From: Beijerinckiaceae bacterium
GTDB taxonomy: Bacteria > Pseudomonadota > Alphaproteobacteria > Rhizobiales > Beijerinckiaceae
Assembly (NCBI GenBank): GCA_027531565.1
Contig: JAPZSB010000011.1
Coordinates: 62,001-126,000, forward strand
Length of the DNA stretch: 64,000 bases
Reading direction: 5' to 3'
Shown here piece by piece: positions 9,325-17,424 of the stretch. Positions within the stretch are counted from its first letter, which is position 1; every line of letters begins with the position of its first letter. A program made the position numbers and the translations under genes. Under the pieces are notes generated by a model. It searched no databases and was not told the DNA's origin. It saw nothing but the letters and a program-made list of their open reading frames with translations.

Positions 9325-10455
9325 TCAACGCTTGGGAGAGGAAGGGGGCGGTGTCAGGTCGAGCGGACCCGTTCCGCCAAGATGGGCCGGCCGCATCGGC
9401 GGCAGGGGCGCCCGGACCGCCGGATAGCCCGGCGACGGCTCGGCCGGGCGGGCCAGGGCCTCGAAGCCGGCCAGTGGCGAAGGCGGCTCGATGTCGCTCA
9501 GCCGCTTGTCGACCGCGTCGATGATCGCCGCTTCGGCCGCAGCCACCTTCACCGGGTCCGCCCGCGGGAAGAAGGACGGCGCATTCGGGTTCATCCGGGA
9601 CTCGGCCACCGTGGTCCAGGTCTTGCGCAGGTCAGCCCCGGCCTGGCTGTTCGCCCCGGTCCGGAAAAAGCCGCCCACTGCCGCCGCGCTCGGCTGCGGC
9701 ACGCCGGTGACCGTGGCGACGCGGGCCGGAGCAATGGCCAGCGGCGAGCGCGTCGCCATTTCCGGCTCCTGCGCCATCCCGGCCTGCTGGATCGCCGGCG
9801 GCATCGTGGCGGTGGCGCCGTCATGGAAGGAAACCAGCCGGGCATAGACCTCGCGGGTGGTCCGGGCGCGGCCCTTGGGATCGAAGAAGATCGAACGGTT
9901 CGCCGAGGCAGCCTCCGGGAAGGCGCTCGCGGCCGAGCGTTCGGGGCTGCCATTGGCGAGGCCGATCAGCTCCTTCGCCCCGCCCGCACCCATGAAATGC
10001 GCGATGTAGAGTTCTCCCCCCGTCGGATCGCGGCCGAGCGCATCGCGCAGCGACGCGCGGTTCTCGCTGGTGAACACGCCGGCGAGCCGGGCCGAAAGCG
10101 CCGGGTCCTTCCTGAGCGCCAGGATCTGCTGGCGCATATCCCCTTCCGGCACGACATACCGGCCGGACCCGTCGCGCTGGATCGCGCTGGCCGCCTCGGC
10201 GAGGCCGAGATTGGGCCCTTCGCGCTTCACGAGTCCGAGCCAGGTCTGCTCGATGAACTGGAACAGGCCGGTCGCACTCGAACTCGCGGCTTTCGCCTCC
10301 GGGTTGAGGTTCGATTCGCGCTTGGCCGTCTTGACGAGATAGTCGAAAGGAATGCCGGTCGCCTCGGAAGCCTGGCGGAGCGGCCGGGACAGCGGATGCT
10401 CGCCTTGCACCTGCGGCACCGACTCCGTCCGGTTCGGTGTGGTGAAAAAGAACAT
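9325..10455 (-). CDS. Lytic transglycosylase SLT-domain protein
   Basis: A 376-residue protein. An SLT-type lysozyme fold is indicated by ASEATGIPFDYLVKTAKRES, giving the catalytic Glu, followed by SSSATGLFQFIEQTWLGLV (the GLFQF motif) and later GELYIAHFMGAGGA. The C-terminal 180 residues are proline- and alanine-rich and probably unstructured. No classical signal peptide is seen, which fits transglycosylases exported by flagellar or other specialised secretion (inference). It is first in a transcript with the DUF2336 gene, 9 bases away. Confidence 0.82.
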   Translation of the reverse strand: MFFFTTPNRTESVPQVQGEHPLSRPLRQASEATGIPFDYLVKTAKRESNLNPEAKAASSSATGLFQFIEQTWLGLVKREGPNLGLAEAASAIQRDGSGRYVVPEGDMRQQILALRKDPALSARLAGVFTSENRASLRDALGRDPTGGELYIAHFMGAGGAKELIGLANGSPERSAASAFPEAASANRSIFFDPKGRARTTREVYARLVSFHDGATATMPPAIQQAGMAQEPEMATRSPLAIAPARVATVTGVPQPSAAAVGGFFRTGANSQAGADLRKTWTTVAESRMNPNAPSFFPRADPVKVAAAEAAIIDAVDKRLSDIEPPSPLAGFEALARPAEPSPGYPAVRAPLPPMRPAHLGGTGPLDLTPPPSSPKR

Positions 10456-10512
10456 GGCGCGGGTCCCTCTGGCCGAGATTCGCTCGATCTCCGGCCCTCT
10501 TGAACTTTCTCC

Positions 10513-10534
10513 GTTTATGGTAAACCGCAGTTTA
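10513..10534. promoter_or_regulatory. Overlapping inverted repeats (GTTTA/TAAAC), candidate operator
   Basis: The short gap between the transglycosylase (-) and the MaoC gene (+) contains gtttatggtaaac (10513-10525) and taaaccgcagttta (10521-10534), two perfect 5-bp dyads sharing the middle arm. Three alternating half-sites suggest a TetR- or IclR-like operator for the MaoC-lyase operon. No regulator gene is adjacent. Confidence 0.4.
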
Positions 10535-10605
10535 ATTCGGCTGCAGAATTCTGTTCCGAATTGAAACGGACCCGCTTTCGACCTCTGATTTTCAAGGATT
10601 TTTGC

Positions 10606-11121
10606 ATGTCATCCCCCTTTCCCGCGCCGACTCAGCCCTGGAGTCCGGGGACGCGCCATCCCCGTGGCGGTCGCTATTTCGAGGATTTCACCATCGGCGA
10701 GACCATCCGCCACGGGCTGACACGCACCGTCACGCAGATGGACAACATGCTGTTTTCCAACATGACGCTGAATCCGCAGCCGCTCCATATCGATGCGCAT
10801 TTCTGCGAGACCGAGACCGAATGGGGCCGGCCGCTGATGAATTCGCTCTTCACCCTCGGCCTTATGATCGGCATCTCGGTCAACGACACCACGGTCGGGA
10901 CCACGATCGGCAATCTCGGCATGACCGACGTGAAGTTCCCCGCTCCGCTCTTCGAGGGAGATTCGGTGCATGTCACGACGGAGATCATCGCCAAGCGCGA
11001 GTCGAAGTCGCGCCCCGATGCCGGCATCGTCGATTTCCATCACCGGGCCTACAAGCAGGATGGCACGCTGGTGGCGGAATGCCGTCGGCAGGCCTTTATG
11101 CGCCGGGCCATTCCGGGCTGA
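10606..11121 (+). CDS. MaoC-family enoyl-CoA hydratase/dehydratase
   Basis: Single hot-dog-fold protein of 171 residues, likely hydrating or dehydrating an enoyl-CoA. Evidence: RYFEDFTIGETIRHGLTRTV near the N-terminus, the substrate loop NPQPLHIDAHFCE (the Asp/His pair of MaoC hydratases), and NLGMTDVKFPAPLFEGDSV. ATG 10606 has AAGGA upstream; an in-frame ATG at 10561 would add a basic 15-residue extension. Eight bases after its stop a CoA-ester lyase starts, so the pair probably handles a dicarboxylyl-CoA such as a mesaconyl/methylmalyl-type ester (inference). It is half the size of the two-domain mesaconyl-CoA hydratase. Confidence 0.88.
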   Translation: MSSPFPAPTQPWSPGTRHPRGGRYFEDFTIGETIRHGLTRTVTQMDNMLFSNMTLNPQPLHIDAHFCETETEWGRPLMNSLFTLGLMIGISVNDTTVGTTIGNLGMTDVKFPAPLFEGDSVHVTTEIIAKRESKSRPDAGIVDFHHRAYKQDGTLVAECRRQAFMRRAIPG

Positions 11122-11129
11122 GAGGGATC

Positions 11130-12008
11130 ATGCGGTCGCTGCTGTTCGTACCGGGTGATGATCCCCGGAAAATCGCCAAGGGCCTCGCCTCCGGTGCCGA
11201 TGCGCTGATCCTCGACCTCGAGGATTCCGTCGCGGCCAGCCGCAAGGCCGAAGCCCGCGCCGTTGTCCGCGAGGCCCTGCAGGCCCGCCAGCCAGGCCAG
11301 CCCCGCCTGGTCGTGCGCGTCAACGCGCTGCGCTCGGGCGATATCGCCGCCGATCTCGACGGGGTCATGCCCGGCGCGCCGGAAGCGATCATGCTGCCGA
11401 AATGCGAGGGCGGGGCCGATATCCAGCATCTCGGCGCGCTGGTTGCCGTCCGCGAGGCCGAGCATAACCTGCCGGATGGCGGCACGCGCATCATCGCCAT
11501 CGCGACCGAAACCCCGATCGCCCTGTTCCGGCTCGGCACCATTCCGGGCGCCAGCCAGCGGCTCGAAGGCCTGACCTGGGGCGCGGAGGATCTCGCCGGC
11601 GCCATCGGCGCGGAACGCAACCGCGACGAACGCGGCCTCTATACCGAGCCGTTCCGGCTGGCCCGTTCGCTGGCCCTTTTTGCCGCCGCTGCGGCAGATG
11701 TGGCGCCGATCGACACGGTTTCGGTGGATTTCCGCAACATGGAGGCGTTGCGGGCTGAATGTCTCGCCGCCCGGCAGGACGGGTTCACCGCCAAGATGGC
11801 GATCCACCCGGCGCAGGTGCCGGTGATCAACGAGGTCTTCACGCCCGATGCCGCCGCGATCGACTGGGCACGGAAGATCGACCTTTATTTCATCGAGAAC
11901 CCGGATGCCGGCGTTGTCGGCATCGATGGCCAGATGATCGACAGACCCCACCGGGTGCAGGCTGCGCGCATCCTCGCGCGGGCCCGGGCCGCCGGGTTGA
12001 TGGGCTAG
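11130..12008 (+). CDS. CoA ester lyase (CitE/HpcH family)
   Basis: A 292-residue TIM-barrel enzyme of the citrate lyase beta / malyl-CoA lyase family. Visible family segments are RSLLFVPGDDPRKIAKG, ALILDLEDSVA (metal-binding Glu/Asp), the substrate Arg in RVNAL, IMLPKCEGGAD, IIAIATETPIAL and GLTWGAEDLAGAIG, then AIHPAQVPVINE near the end. It would cleave or hydrolyse a 3-hydroxyacyl-CoA such as malyl- or beta-methylmalyl-CoA. Co-transcribed with the MaoC gene; SD AGAGGG precedes ATG 11130. The exact substrate is not decided by the sequence. Confidence 0.88.
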   Translation: MRSLLFVPGDDPRKIAKGLASGADALILDLEDSVAASRKAEARAVVREALQARQPGQPRLVVRVNALRSGDIAADLDGVMPGAPEAIMLPKCEGGADIQHLGALVAVREAEHNLPDGGTRIIAIATETPIALFRLGTIPGASQRLEGLTWGAEDLAGAIGAERNRDERGLYTEPFRLARSLALFAAAAADVAPIDTVSVDFRNMEALRAECLAARQDGFTAKMAIHPAQVPVINEVFTPDAAAIDWARKIDLYFIENPDAGVVGIDGQMIDRPHRVQAARILARARAAGLMG

Positions 12009-12057
12009 GACGCGGAAAGGGAGGGGGGCAGGCTGCCGGCCGCCCCCTTCACGCGCC

Positions 12058-12660
12058 TCAGAGCGTCGGCCGTTCCAGCGCGAAGACGGATTCGACGGCG
12101 GCATATTCCATGTAGCCCAGCCGGGCGAGATGGTTCATCGCCGTGGAATCCACCTTCCCGTCGCGGATGAAGGCATCGTCGATATGGATGCCCACCACCT
12201 CGCCGAGCACGAGGAAATACGGCCCTTCCTGCCCGTCCAGCCCGCGCAGGTTCTGGATCGATGTCACCTTGCATTCGAGCGCCGCTGCGGCACCCTTCAC
12301 GCGGGGCGGCCGGACGAGGCGGCTCGGCTCCATTGCGAGCCCGGCCTTCTCGAACTCGTTGACACCGCGCGGATAGGGCGCCGAACTCTGGTTCATCGCA
12401 TCGACATCGGCCTTGATGACGATGTTGCAGACGAATTCGCCGGTCTCCTCGGCATTGGCGGCGCTGTCCTTCATCCCCGCCGAGGCGAACCCGACAATGG
12501 CCGGCCTGTCCGAGAACGCGTTGAAGAACGAATAGGGCGCGAGATTGGGCGCGCCGGCAGCCGAGATGGTGGAAATCCACCCGATCGGCCGCGGCGCGAC
12601 GAGGGACTTGAACGGATCATGCGGCAGCCCGTGATTGCGCAGGCGCGGCTCGTAGAACAT
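12058..12660 (-). CDS. Flavin reductase-like (FMN-binding) protein
   Basis: A 200-residue split-barrel FMN-binding protein. The flavin-reductase signature is seen in LVAPRPIGWISTISAAGAPN followed by LAPYSFFNAFSDRPAIVGF and KDSAANAEETGEFVCNIV. Such proteins reduce free FMN or act as flavoenzymes on unknown substrates. The start at 12660 has AAGGAG upstream. The gene is alone, converging with the CoA ester lyase across a 49-base gap containing a GC-rich imperfect hairpin. No partner monooxygenase is adjacent; an FAD monooxygenase lies 16 kb away. Confidence 0.85.
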   Translation of the reverse strand: MFYEPRLRNHGLPHDPFKSLVAPRPIGWISTISAAGAPNLAPYSFFNAFSDRPAIVGFASAGMKDSAANAEETGEFVCNIVIKADVDAMNQSSAPYPRGVNEFEKAGLAMEPSRLVRPPRVKGAAAALECKVTSIQNLRGLDGQEGPYFLVLGEVVGIHIDDAFIRDGKVDSTAMNHLARLGYMEYAAVESVFALERPTL

Positions 12661-12777
12661 GGCAAACTCCTTGATGTTGCCGACCAGATGGTGGATTGCC
12701 ACGCTTAAGGCAAGATCATGCGCACAAGCTTCCACCCACGCCTTGCCTGCCGCCGTTCCTTGTCGGAAAAGCCTGTG

Positions 12778-13641
12778 ATGGATCCTGCCCGCCTGATTCC
12801 CCGCACCCTGTCGCGCCGGCGCCTGCTGGCCGCAGGCGGCGTGCTGGCGGCCGGCCTCGCGCCGGCCATGGCGCAGTTCACGCCGGGCCGGACGGGCATC
12901 CTCGCCCTGCGCGCCACCTATGGCGAGCGCGGTGCCGAGATCCTCGCGGATCTCGTCTGGCGCATCTACACCGTCCGCGGGCCGGATGTGCAGCTCTACA
13001 CCAAGGTGGAAACGGCGCGGCCAAGTCTCGTCCTGCCGCCGGGCCAATATGCGATCCATGTCAGCCATGGGCTCGCCACCGCCACGCGGGACATCACGCT
13101 GAGCGAGACCGGCTCGGTCGCGACCCTGCCGATCAATGTCGGCGCGCTGACGGTGAGCGGCCATCTCGGCGTGCCCGAGCGCCCGATCCCGCCGCAACGG
13201 CAGAAACTGTCGGTCTTCATCCCAACGGCGAACAATTCCGAAGGCAAGCTCGTCACGGAGTCGCTGCGCCCGATGACGCGGATCATGCTGCCGGAAGGCA
13301 CCTACCACCTCGTCTCGACCTATTCCGGCTCGAATTCCGTGGTCCGGACCGATGTCCGCATCACCACCGGGCGGGTGACGGAGGCCGTGGTCAACCACCG
13401 CGCCGCGACCATGACGCTGAAACTCGTCCGCCAGCGCGGGGGCGTCGCCCTGGCCGGCGCGGAATGGACGATCGAGACCCCCGGCGGCGATATCGTGGCC
13501 GAGGCCGTCGGCGCCTTCCCGAGCGTCGATATCGGCGAAGGCACCTACAATGTCCTCGCCCGCCACAATGACCGCGAGTATCGCGGCCAGATGAAGGTGG
13601 AAGGCGGGGTCAACCGCGATTTCGAGATCATCGTGGAGTGA
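12778..13641 (+). CDS. Exported protein of unknown function, beta-sandwich repeats
   Basis: A 287-residue product with an N-terminal RR-type signal (SRRRLLAAGG, hydrophobic to AMA-Q near residue 32). The mature part repeats a pattern resembling PEGA/carboxypeptidase-regulatory beta-sandwiches: ARPSLVLPPGQYAIHVSH, RIMLPEGTYHLVSTYSG and PSVDIGEGTYNVLARHN, each ending a unit with (P/E)G(Q/T)Y. I know no function. I prefer ATG 12778 because the signal peptide begins there; ATG 12718 would add 20 residues. A strong hairpin (13652-13674) follows. Confidence 0.7.
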   Translation: MDPARLIPRTLSRRRLLAAGGVLAAGLAPAMAQFTPGRTGILALRATYGERGAEILADLVWRIYTVRGPDVQLYTKVETARPSLVLPPGQYAIHVSHGLATATRDITLSETGSVATLPINVGALTVSGHLGVPERPIPPQRQKLSVFIPTANNSEGKLVTESLRPMTRIMLPEGTYHLVSTYSGSNSVVRTDVRITTGRVTEAVVNHRAATMTLKLVRQRGGVALAGAEWTIETPGGDIVAEAVGAFPSVDIGEGTYNVLARHNDREYRGQMKVEGGVNRDFEIIVE

Positions 13642-13651
13642 GGGGCCTGCT

Positions 13652-13674
13652 CTGGCGGGGCGCCTCCCCGCCAG
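13652..13674. terminator. GC-rich hairpin after exported-protein gene
   Basis: Perfect 9-bp stem (13652-13660 with 13666-13674), 5-base loop, 10 bases after the stop. No U-tract follows, so it may be a terminator or an RNA-stability element. Confidence 0.45.
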
Positions 13675-13690
13675 GGCCGCATCACTCGCC

Positions 13691-13778
13691 GTCATGGCCG
13701 GGCCTGGCCCGGCCATCCACGACTTCGGTCGGGCAACAACGGAAGGTCGTGGATGCCCGCCCCGGGGGCGGGCATGAC
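13691..13778. repeat. Cloverleaf-type palindromic intergenic element
   Basis: Two 23-base palindromes, each an 11-bp stem around one centre base (13694-13716 and 13753-13775), flank a 7-bp inverted repeat (13717-13723 with 13746-13752); a 3-bp outer stem (13691-13693 with 13776-13778) closes the whole. Both palindromes carry the GTCATG/CATGAC and GGATG/CATCC edges. This resembles REP/BIME-type dispersed palindromes of Rhizobiales. The gap from 13642 to 14015 (374 bases) otherwise holds only the direct repeat below. Confidence 0.7.
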
Positions 13779-13832
13779 GGGACGAGCGCGACGCTCCGGG
13801 AAATCTCCCCCACCCCCTTCACTTCCCCCGCG

Positions 13833-13907
13833 AACTGCGCTCTGATCCTGCCGAAGCGTGAAGGCGCGCCGGGCAGCCAGCCTGGACCCCGCGCAGCGAT
13901 GAGGAAA
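13833..13907 (+). repeat. 75-bp direct repeat, copy 1
   Basis: Ungapped match to 13937-14011 (offset 104) with about 8 mismatches. It begins AACTG(C/G)GCTCTGATCC and ends GCGAT(G/A)AGGAAA. No coding function is evident in this copy. Confidence 0.75.
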
Positions 13908-13936
13908 TCATCTTCCGGGTATTCCCTTCGACAAAA

Positions 13937-14011
13937 AACTGGGCTCTGATCCTGCCGAAGCGCGAACGCGCGCCGGGCGGCCAGCCCGGATCCCGCGAAG
14001 CGATAAGGAAA
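13937..14011 (+). repeat. 75-bp direct repeat, copy 2, supplying an SD
   Basis: Second copy of the 13833-13907 repeat. Its 3' end (AAGGAAA) is 4 bases before the ATG of the RAM-domain gene at 14016 and so serves as that gene's ribosome-binding site. This suggests the repeat family inserted at, or was duplicated from, the gene's leader. Confidence 0.7.
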
Positions 14012-14015
14012 AGAC

Positions 14016-14252
14016 ATGCAGACGTTTTTTGTCCAGATCAAATGCAGGCTCGGCAAGACCTACGAAGTTGCCACTGCTCTGGCCGATGCCGAAATTGCCT
14101 CGGAAATCTATTCCACGGCCGGGAATTACGACATTCTCGCCAAGTTCCACCTCGATGACGAACATGATATCGGCCATTTCGTCGGCGAGAAGGTGCAGAC
14201 ACTGCCGGGCATTCAGGACACGCTGACGGTGATTACCTTCAAGGCGTTTTGA
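14016..14252 (+). CDS. Stand-alone Lrp/AsnC ligand-binding (RAM) domain protein
   Basis: A 78-residue protein that is only the effector-binding alpha-beta domain of Lrp/AsnC regulators, without a DNA-binding helix-turn-helix. QIKCRLGKTYEVATAL and STAGNYDILAKFHLDD, then VQTLPGIQDTLTVITF, match the betaalphabetabetaalphabeta fold. Such proteins form dimers/decamers and may bind amino acids; their role is not settled. The SD comes from the flanking 75-bp repeat. The next gene starts 13 bases downstream. Confidence 0.85.
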   Translation: MQTFFVQIKCRLGKTYEVATALADAEIASEIYSTAGNYDILAKFHLDDEHDIGHFVGEKVQTLPGIQDTLTVITFKAF

Positions 14253-14265
14253 AGAAAGCCATGCG

Positions 14266-14454
14266 ATGCCGGCCTATGTCATTTTTGACATGCAGATTGA
14301 CGATTCCGCCCGCTATCAGGAATCCACGGCCGGTGTGCAGCCAGCGCTTGAGGCATGGGAATCCTTTTACGAGGGGCCGGTCTATCAGGGTCTGAAGGTC
14401 GTTCGCGACGCCTGCAGTTCGGCGCGCCTTGTGGGCGTCGCCGGGCTGGATTGA
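14266..14454 (+). CDS. DUF1330-like protein with internal deletion
   Basis: A 62-residue reading frame. Its start MPAYVIFDMQIDDSARYQE and its end GPVYQGLKVVRDACSSARLV match the two ends of DUF1330 (dimeric alpha+beta barrel, usually about 95 residues), but the central strand and the glycine-rich loop (roughly 30 residues) are missing, with WESFY fused to the end part in frame. It is either a degraded gene or a minimal variant. It lies 13 bases after the RAM-domain gene and probably shares its transcript. Confidence 0.6.
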   Translation: MPAYVIFDMQIDDSARYQESTAGVQPALEAWESFYEGPVYQGLKVVRDACSSARLVGVAGLD

Positions 14455-14467
14455 TCGCGATTGGAAC

Positions 14468-15139
14468 TCAGTTCGCCGCAAAGCAGTAGATCAGGCCGTT
14501 GCCGCCTGTCGTGCGCAACGCGGCATTGTCGCAGCCGCGCGAGGGATGGGACGTGTTCCAGCTCTTCGCCGGCGGGAGATCGTTGAGGCCCATCCGGTCA
14601 TGGTGCCCGACCATCGCCGACCCGGCGGAACCGCTCGTCCAGTTGCTGCAGCTCAGGTCCTTGTCGGCGGGCATTGCCGTACCATCGGTATTCGTGCCGG
14701 TCAGGATATCGTGGTAGTTCACCACGAAGAGGCGGCTCATCACCATGCGGCCGGTTTCGGTCAGCCCGGTTTCGACGTTGATCTTGTTCTTCTCCGGATT
14801 GTGGAGATCCTCGAGATTCGCCGCGATCTCGACACCACGGGCATTGACCCACGGCCCTTTCCCGATCCGGTCCCGGGCATTCACTGCCGGCTTGCCGCCG
14901 ATCGCCTGCTGGCTGAGATAGGCGCGCCAGGTCTTTGCGCCGGCGCCTGCATTGGTCGCAAGGCGCTGGCAGAAGGCATCCGCACCGTCGAGACCGCCGA
15001 AATTCGCGCCGTCGGGCCCGGGCTGGGAGGTGATGAAGAAGGTCATGTTCGGGAATTGCGGCGGCTGCGGCGCCTGGGCCAGTGCCGGAACCGTCATGAA
15101 GCCCACGGCAAAAGCCGCCAGAACCAGTCGCTTGTTCAT
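14468..15139 (-). CDS. Exported lectin-like (endostatin/DUF1554-type) protein
   Basis: A 223-residue secreted or periplasmic protein. A signal peptide ends at ALAQ near residue 21-22. The mature domain has the C-type-lectin-like pattern: MTFFITSQPGPDGANFGGLDGADAFC, KTWRAYLS, VNARDRIGKGPWVNARG, CSNWTSG, GHHDRMG and CDNAALR...YCFA, with four conserved cysteines. Ligand unknown. ATG 15139 follows GGAGGAAAC; an in-frame start at 15196 would put polar residues before the signal. Reads the same way as thrS, 127 bases after its stop. Confidence 0.72.
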   Translation of the reverse strand: MNKRLVLAAFAVGFMTVPALAQAPQPPQFPNMTFFITSQPGPDGANFGGLDGADAFCQRLATNAGAGAKTWRAYLSQQAIGGKPAVNARDRIGKGPWVNARGVEIAANLEDLHNPEKNKINVETGLTETGRMVMSRLFVVNYHDILTGTNTDGTAMPADKDLSCSNWTSGSAGSAMVGHHDRMGLNDLPPAKSWNTSHPSRGCDNAALRTTGGNGLIYCFAAN

Positions 15140-15188
15140 TGTTTCCTCCCTTGGCCCGGATTTTCCGGAGCCATCGAAGGATAGACCT

Positions 15189-15223
15189 GCTCTCACGCAG
15201 CGGTATCACAACCGCGTGAGAGC
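15189..15223. promoter_or_regulatory. 10-bp perfect inverted repeat between thrS and lectin-like gene
   Basis: GCTCTCACGC (15189-15198) and its complement (15214-15223) flank a 15-base spacer that can pair further (GGT with ACC). It lies after thrS and before the lectin-like start on the minus strand. No U-tract follows, so an operator or RNA processing site is as likely as a terminator. Confidence 0.4.
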
Positions 15224-15266
15224 TCTTTGCTTCCCGGCAAAGCCACTTTGCCGTTTCGCGAAGGAA

Positions 15267-17246
15267 TTAGCGCCTCACATCCGGCGGCACGGCCTCGGCC
15301 TCGAGCATCGCCAGCGCCTCGGCCAGCGGCATCGTGGTCTGGGCTTGGCTGCCAAGCCGGCGGATCGTCACCGTCTTCTCCTCGGCCTCGCGCTTGCCCA
15401 CGGCGAAGATCACCGGAACCTTGGCAAGGGAATGCTCGCGCACTTTGTAACTGATCTTCTCGTTGCGCAGGTCCGCCCGCGCCCGGAGGCCGGCGGCGAA
15501 GGCGGATTCCACCACCGCCTCGGCATAGCTATCGGCTTCCGAGGTGATCGGGCAGACGACGAGCTGCTCCGGCGCAAGCCAGAGCGGGAAATGCCCGGCA
15601 TAGCTCTCGATCAGGATGCCGAGGAACCGCTCGAGGCTGCCGACAATGGCGCGGTGCACCATGACCGGCTGCTTCTTCTCGCCATCGGCGCCGATATAGA
15701 AGGCGCCGAACCGCTCGGGCAGGTTGAAATCGACCTGCGTCGTGCCGCATTGCCAGTCACGCCCGATCGCATCCTTCAGCGTGTACTCGAATTTCGGGCC
15801 GTAGAAGGCGCCCTCGCCCGGGTTGAGCCCGGTCCTGATCTTGCCGCCGGATTCCGCGGCGATCTTGTCGAGCACGCGCATCATGATCGCCTCGGCCCTG
15901 TCCCAGGCCTCGTCGGTGCCGACGCGCTTTTCGGGCCGGGTGGAGAGCTTCACCACCAGGCTGTCAAAGCCGAAATCACGATAGACCGAGAGCATCAGCT
16001 CGTTGATCTTCATGCATTCGGCTTCAAGCTGCTCCTCGGTGCAGAAGACATGCGCATCGTCCTGCGTGAAGCCGCGCACGCGCATCAGCCCGTGCAGCGC
16101 GCCGGACGCCTCATAGCGATGCACCACGCCGAATTCCGCGAGGCGGATCGGCAGGTCGCGGTAGCTCTTGAGCCCGTGCTTGAAGAGCTGCACATGGCCC
16201 GGGCAGTTCATCGGCTTCAGCGCGAAAACCTTGTGGTCACGCGTGGCATCGAGCGGGTTCTCGAAGGCCGAGGCCGATTTCACGGCGAACATGCCGTCCT
16301 GGTACCAGCCCCAATGGCCCGAGGTTTCCCAGAGGCTCTTGTCGAGCACCTGCGGCGCATTCACCTCCTCGTAGTCGCGGCGCAGGCGCCGGCGCATATA
16401 GGCGATGAGCTGCTGGAACATCGTCCAGCCCTTGGAATGCCAGAAGACCGTGCCGGGCCCCTCGTCCTGGAAATGGAACAGGTCCATCTCCCGGCCGAGC
16501 TTGCGATGGTCGCGCTTCTCGGCCTCCTCGATCTGCCGGAGATAGGCGTCGAGATCCTCCTGCGCGGCAAAGGCCGTGCCGTAGATGCGGGTCAGCATCG
16601 GGTTGTTGGAATCGCCGCGCCAATAGGCGCCGGCCACCTTCATCAGCTTGAAGGCGGTGCCGACCTTGCCGACACTGGTCATGTGCGGGCCACGGCAGAG
16701 GTCGATCCACTCGCCCTGTTTGTACATTTTCAGGTCTTCGCCCGGCGGGATCGCATCCACCAGCTCGACCTTGAAATGCTCGCCCTTCGCCCGGAAGAAA
16801 TCCTTCGCCTGGTCGCGCGTCCAGAATTCCTTGGTGAAAGGCGCGTCCTTCGCGATGATCTCGCGCATCTTCTTCTCGATGGCGGCGAAGTCTTCGGGCG
16901 TGAACGGCTCGTTCCGGAAGAAATCGTAATAGAAGCCATTCTCGATCACCGGGCCGATCGTCACCTGCGTGCCGGGCCAGAGCGCCTGCACCGCCTCGGC
17001 CAGCACATGCGCCGCATCATGGCGGATCAGTTCGAGGCAGCGCGGGTCCGTGCGCGGCAGGAACTCGATCCTCGCATCGCGCTCGATCGGATCGGCAAGG
17101 TCACGCACCTCGCCATCCAGCGCCATCACGGCGGTGCGCTTCAGCAGCGAGGGGGAAATGCCGCCGGCAATCGCCGCGCCGGTCGTTCCGGCGGGAAATT
17201 CGCGCTGCGCGCCATCGGGAAAGGTGACGGAAATCATGGAGGCCAT
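15267..17246 (-). CDS. thrS: Threonyl-tRNA synthetase
   Basis: Cytosolic enzyme charging tRNA-Thr. The 659-residue product has the full bacterial layout: TGS domain (about 4-64), the editing domain with HDAAH (His76, His80) and CRGPH (Cys184, His188), the class II catalytic core with MNCPGH and RGFTQDDAH, and the C-terminal anticodon domain ([14 protein letters not shown] to the end). The start at 17246 has AGGAGA 8 bases upstream; Met at 17237 is an alternative. I found no T-box or threonine-rich leader in the 178-base gap upstream. Confidence 0.97.
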   Translation of the reverse strand: MASMISVTFPDGAQREFPAGTTGAAIAGGISPSLLKRTAVMALDGEVRDLADPIERDARIEFLPRTDPRCLELIRHDAAHVLAEAVQALWPGTQVTIGPVIENGFYYDFFRNEPFTPEDFAAIEKKMREIIAKDAPFTKEFWTRDQAKDFFRAKGEHFKVELVDAIPPGEDLKMYKQGEWIDLCRGPHMTSVGKVGTAFKLMKVAGAYWRGDSNNPMLTRIYGTAFAAQEDLDAYLRQIEEAEKRDHRKLGREMDLFHFQDEGPGTVFWHSKGWTMFQQLIAYMRRRLRRDYEEVNAPQVLDKSLWETSGHWGWYQDGMFAVKSASAFENPLDATRDHKVFALKPMNCPGHVQLFKHGLKSYRDLPIRLAEFGVVHRYEASGALHGLMRVRGFTQDDAHVFCTEEQLEAECMKINELMLSVYRDFGFDSLVVKLSTRPEKRVGTDEAWDRAEAIMMRVLDKIAAESGGKIRTGLNPGEGAFYGPKFEYTLKDAIGRDWQCGTTQVDFNLPERFGAFYIGADGEKKQPVMVHRAIVGSLERFLGILIESYAGHFPLWLAPEQLVVCPITSEADSYAEAVVESAFAAGLRARADLRNEKISYKVREHSLAKVPVIFAVGKREAEEKTVTIRRLGSQAQTTMPLAEALAMLEAEAVPPDVRR

Positions 17247-17424
17247 CGGCCATTCTCCTGCTCACTCGGGGATACAGACCCCGTAAGCCAGTCCGGATGC
17301 TGGGATGATGTCGATCGGCGAAGCCCGCATCCGGTCAGGGCGATTCGCGTCCATCGGTGCTTGTAACTGCCAAAGGTTCACGGCACCTTGCTCCCGATAG
17401 ACGACGCGCAGGACCAAAACAAGG

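Noticed and set aside
13642-14015. A CRISPR array or IS end in the repeat-rich patch.
   Set aside because: There are only two copies of the direct repeat, with no spacer regularity, and no transposase or target-site duplication.
14952-17366. An 800-residue open frame on the plus strand opposite thrS, and still longer ones opposite the GGDEF-EAL gene and the CoxL-type gene.
   Set aside because: These are antisense frames kept open by high GC at third codon positions. They lack motifs, and their composition is rich in Arg, Ala and Gly.
17247-17424. A T-box or threonine leader before thrS.
   Set aside because: The 178-base gap shows no T-box sequence, specifier hairpin or Thr-rich peptide.
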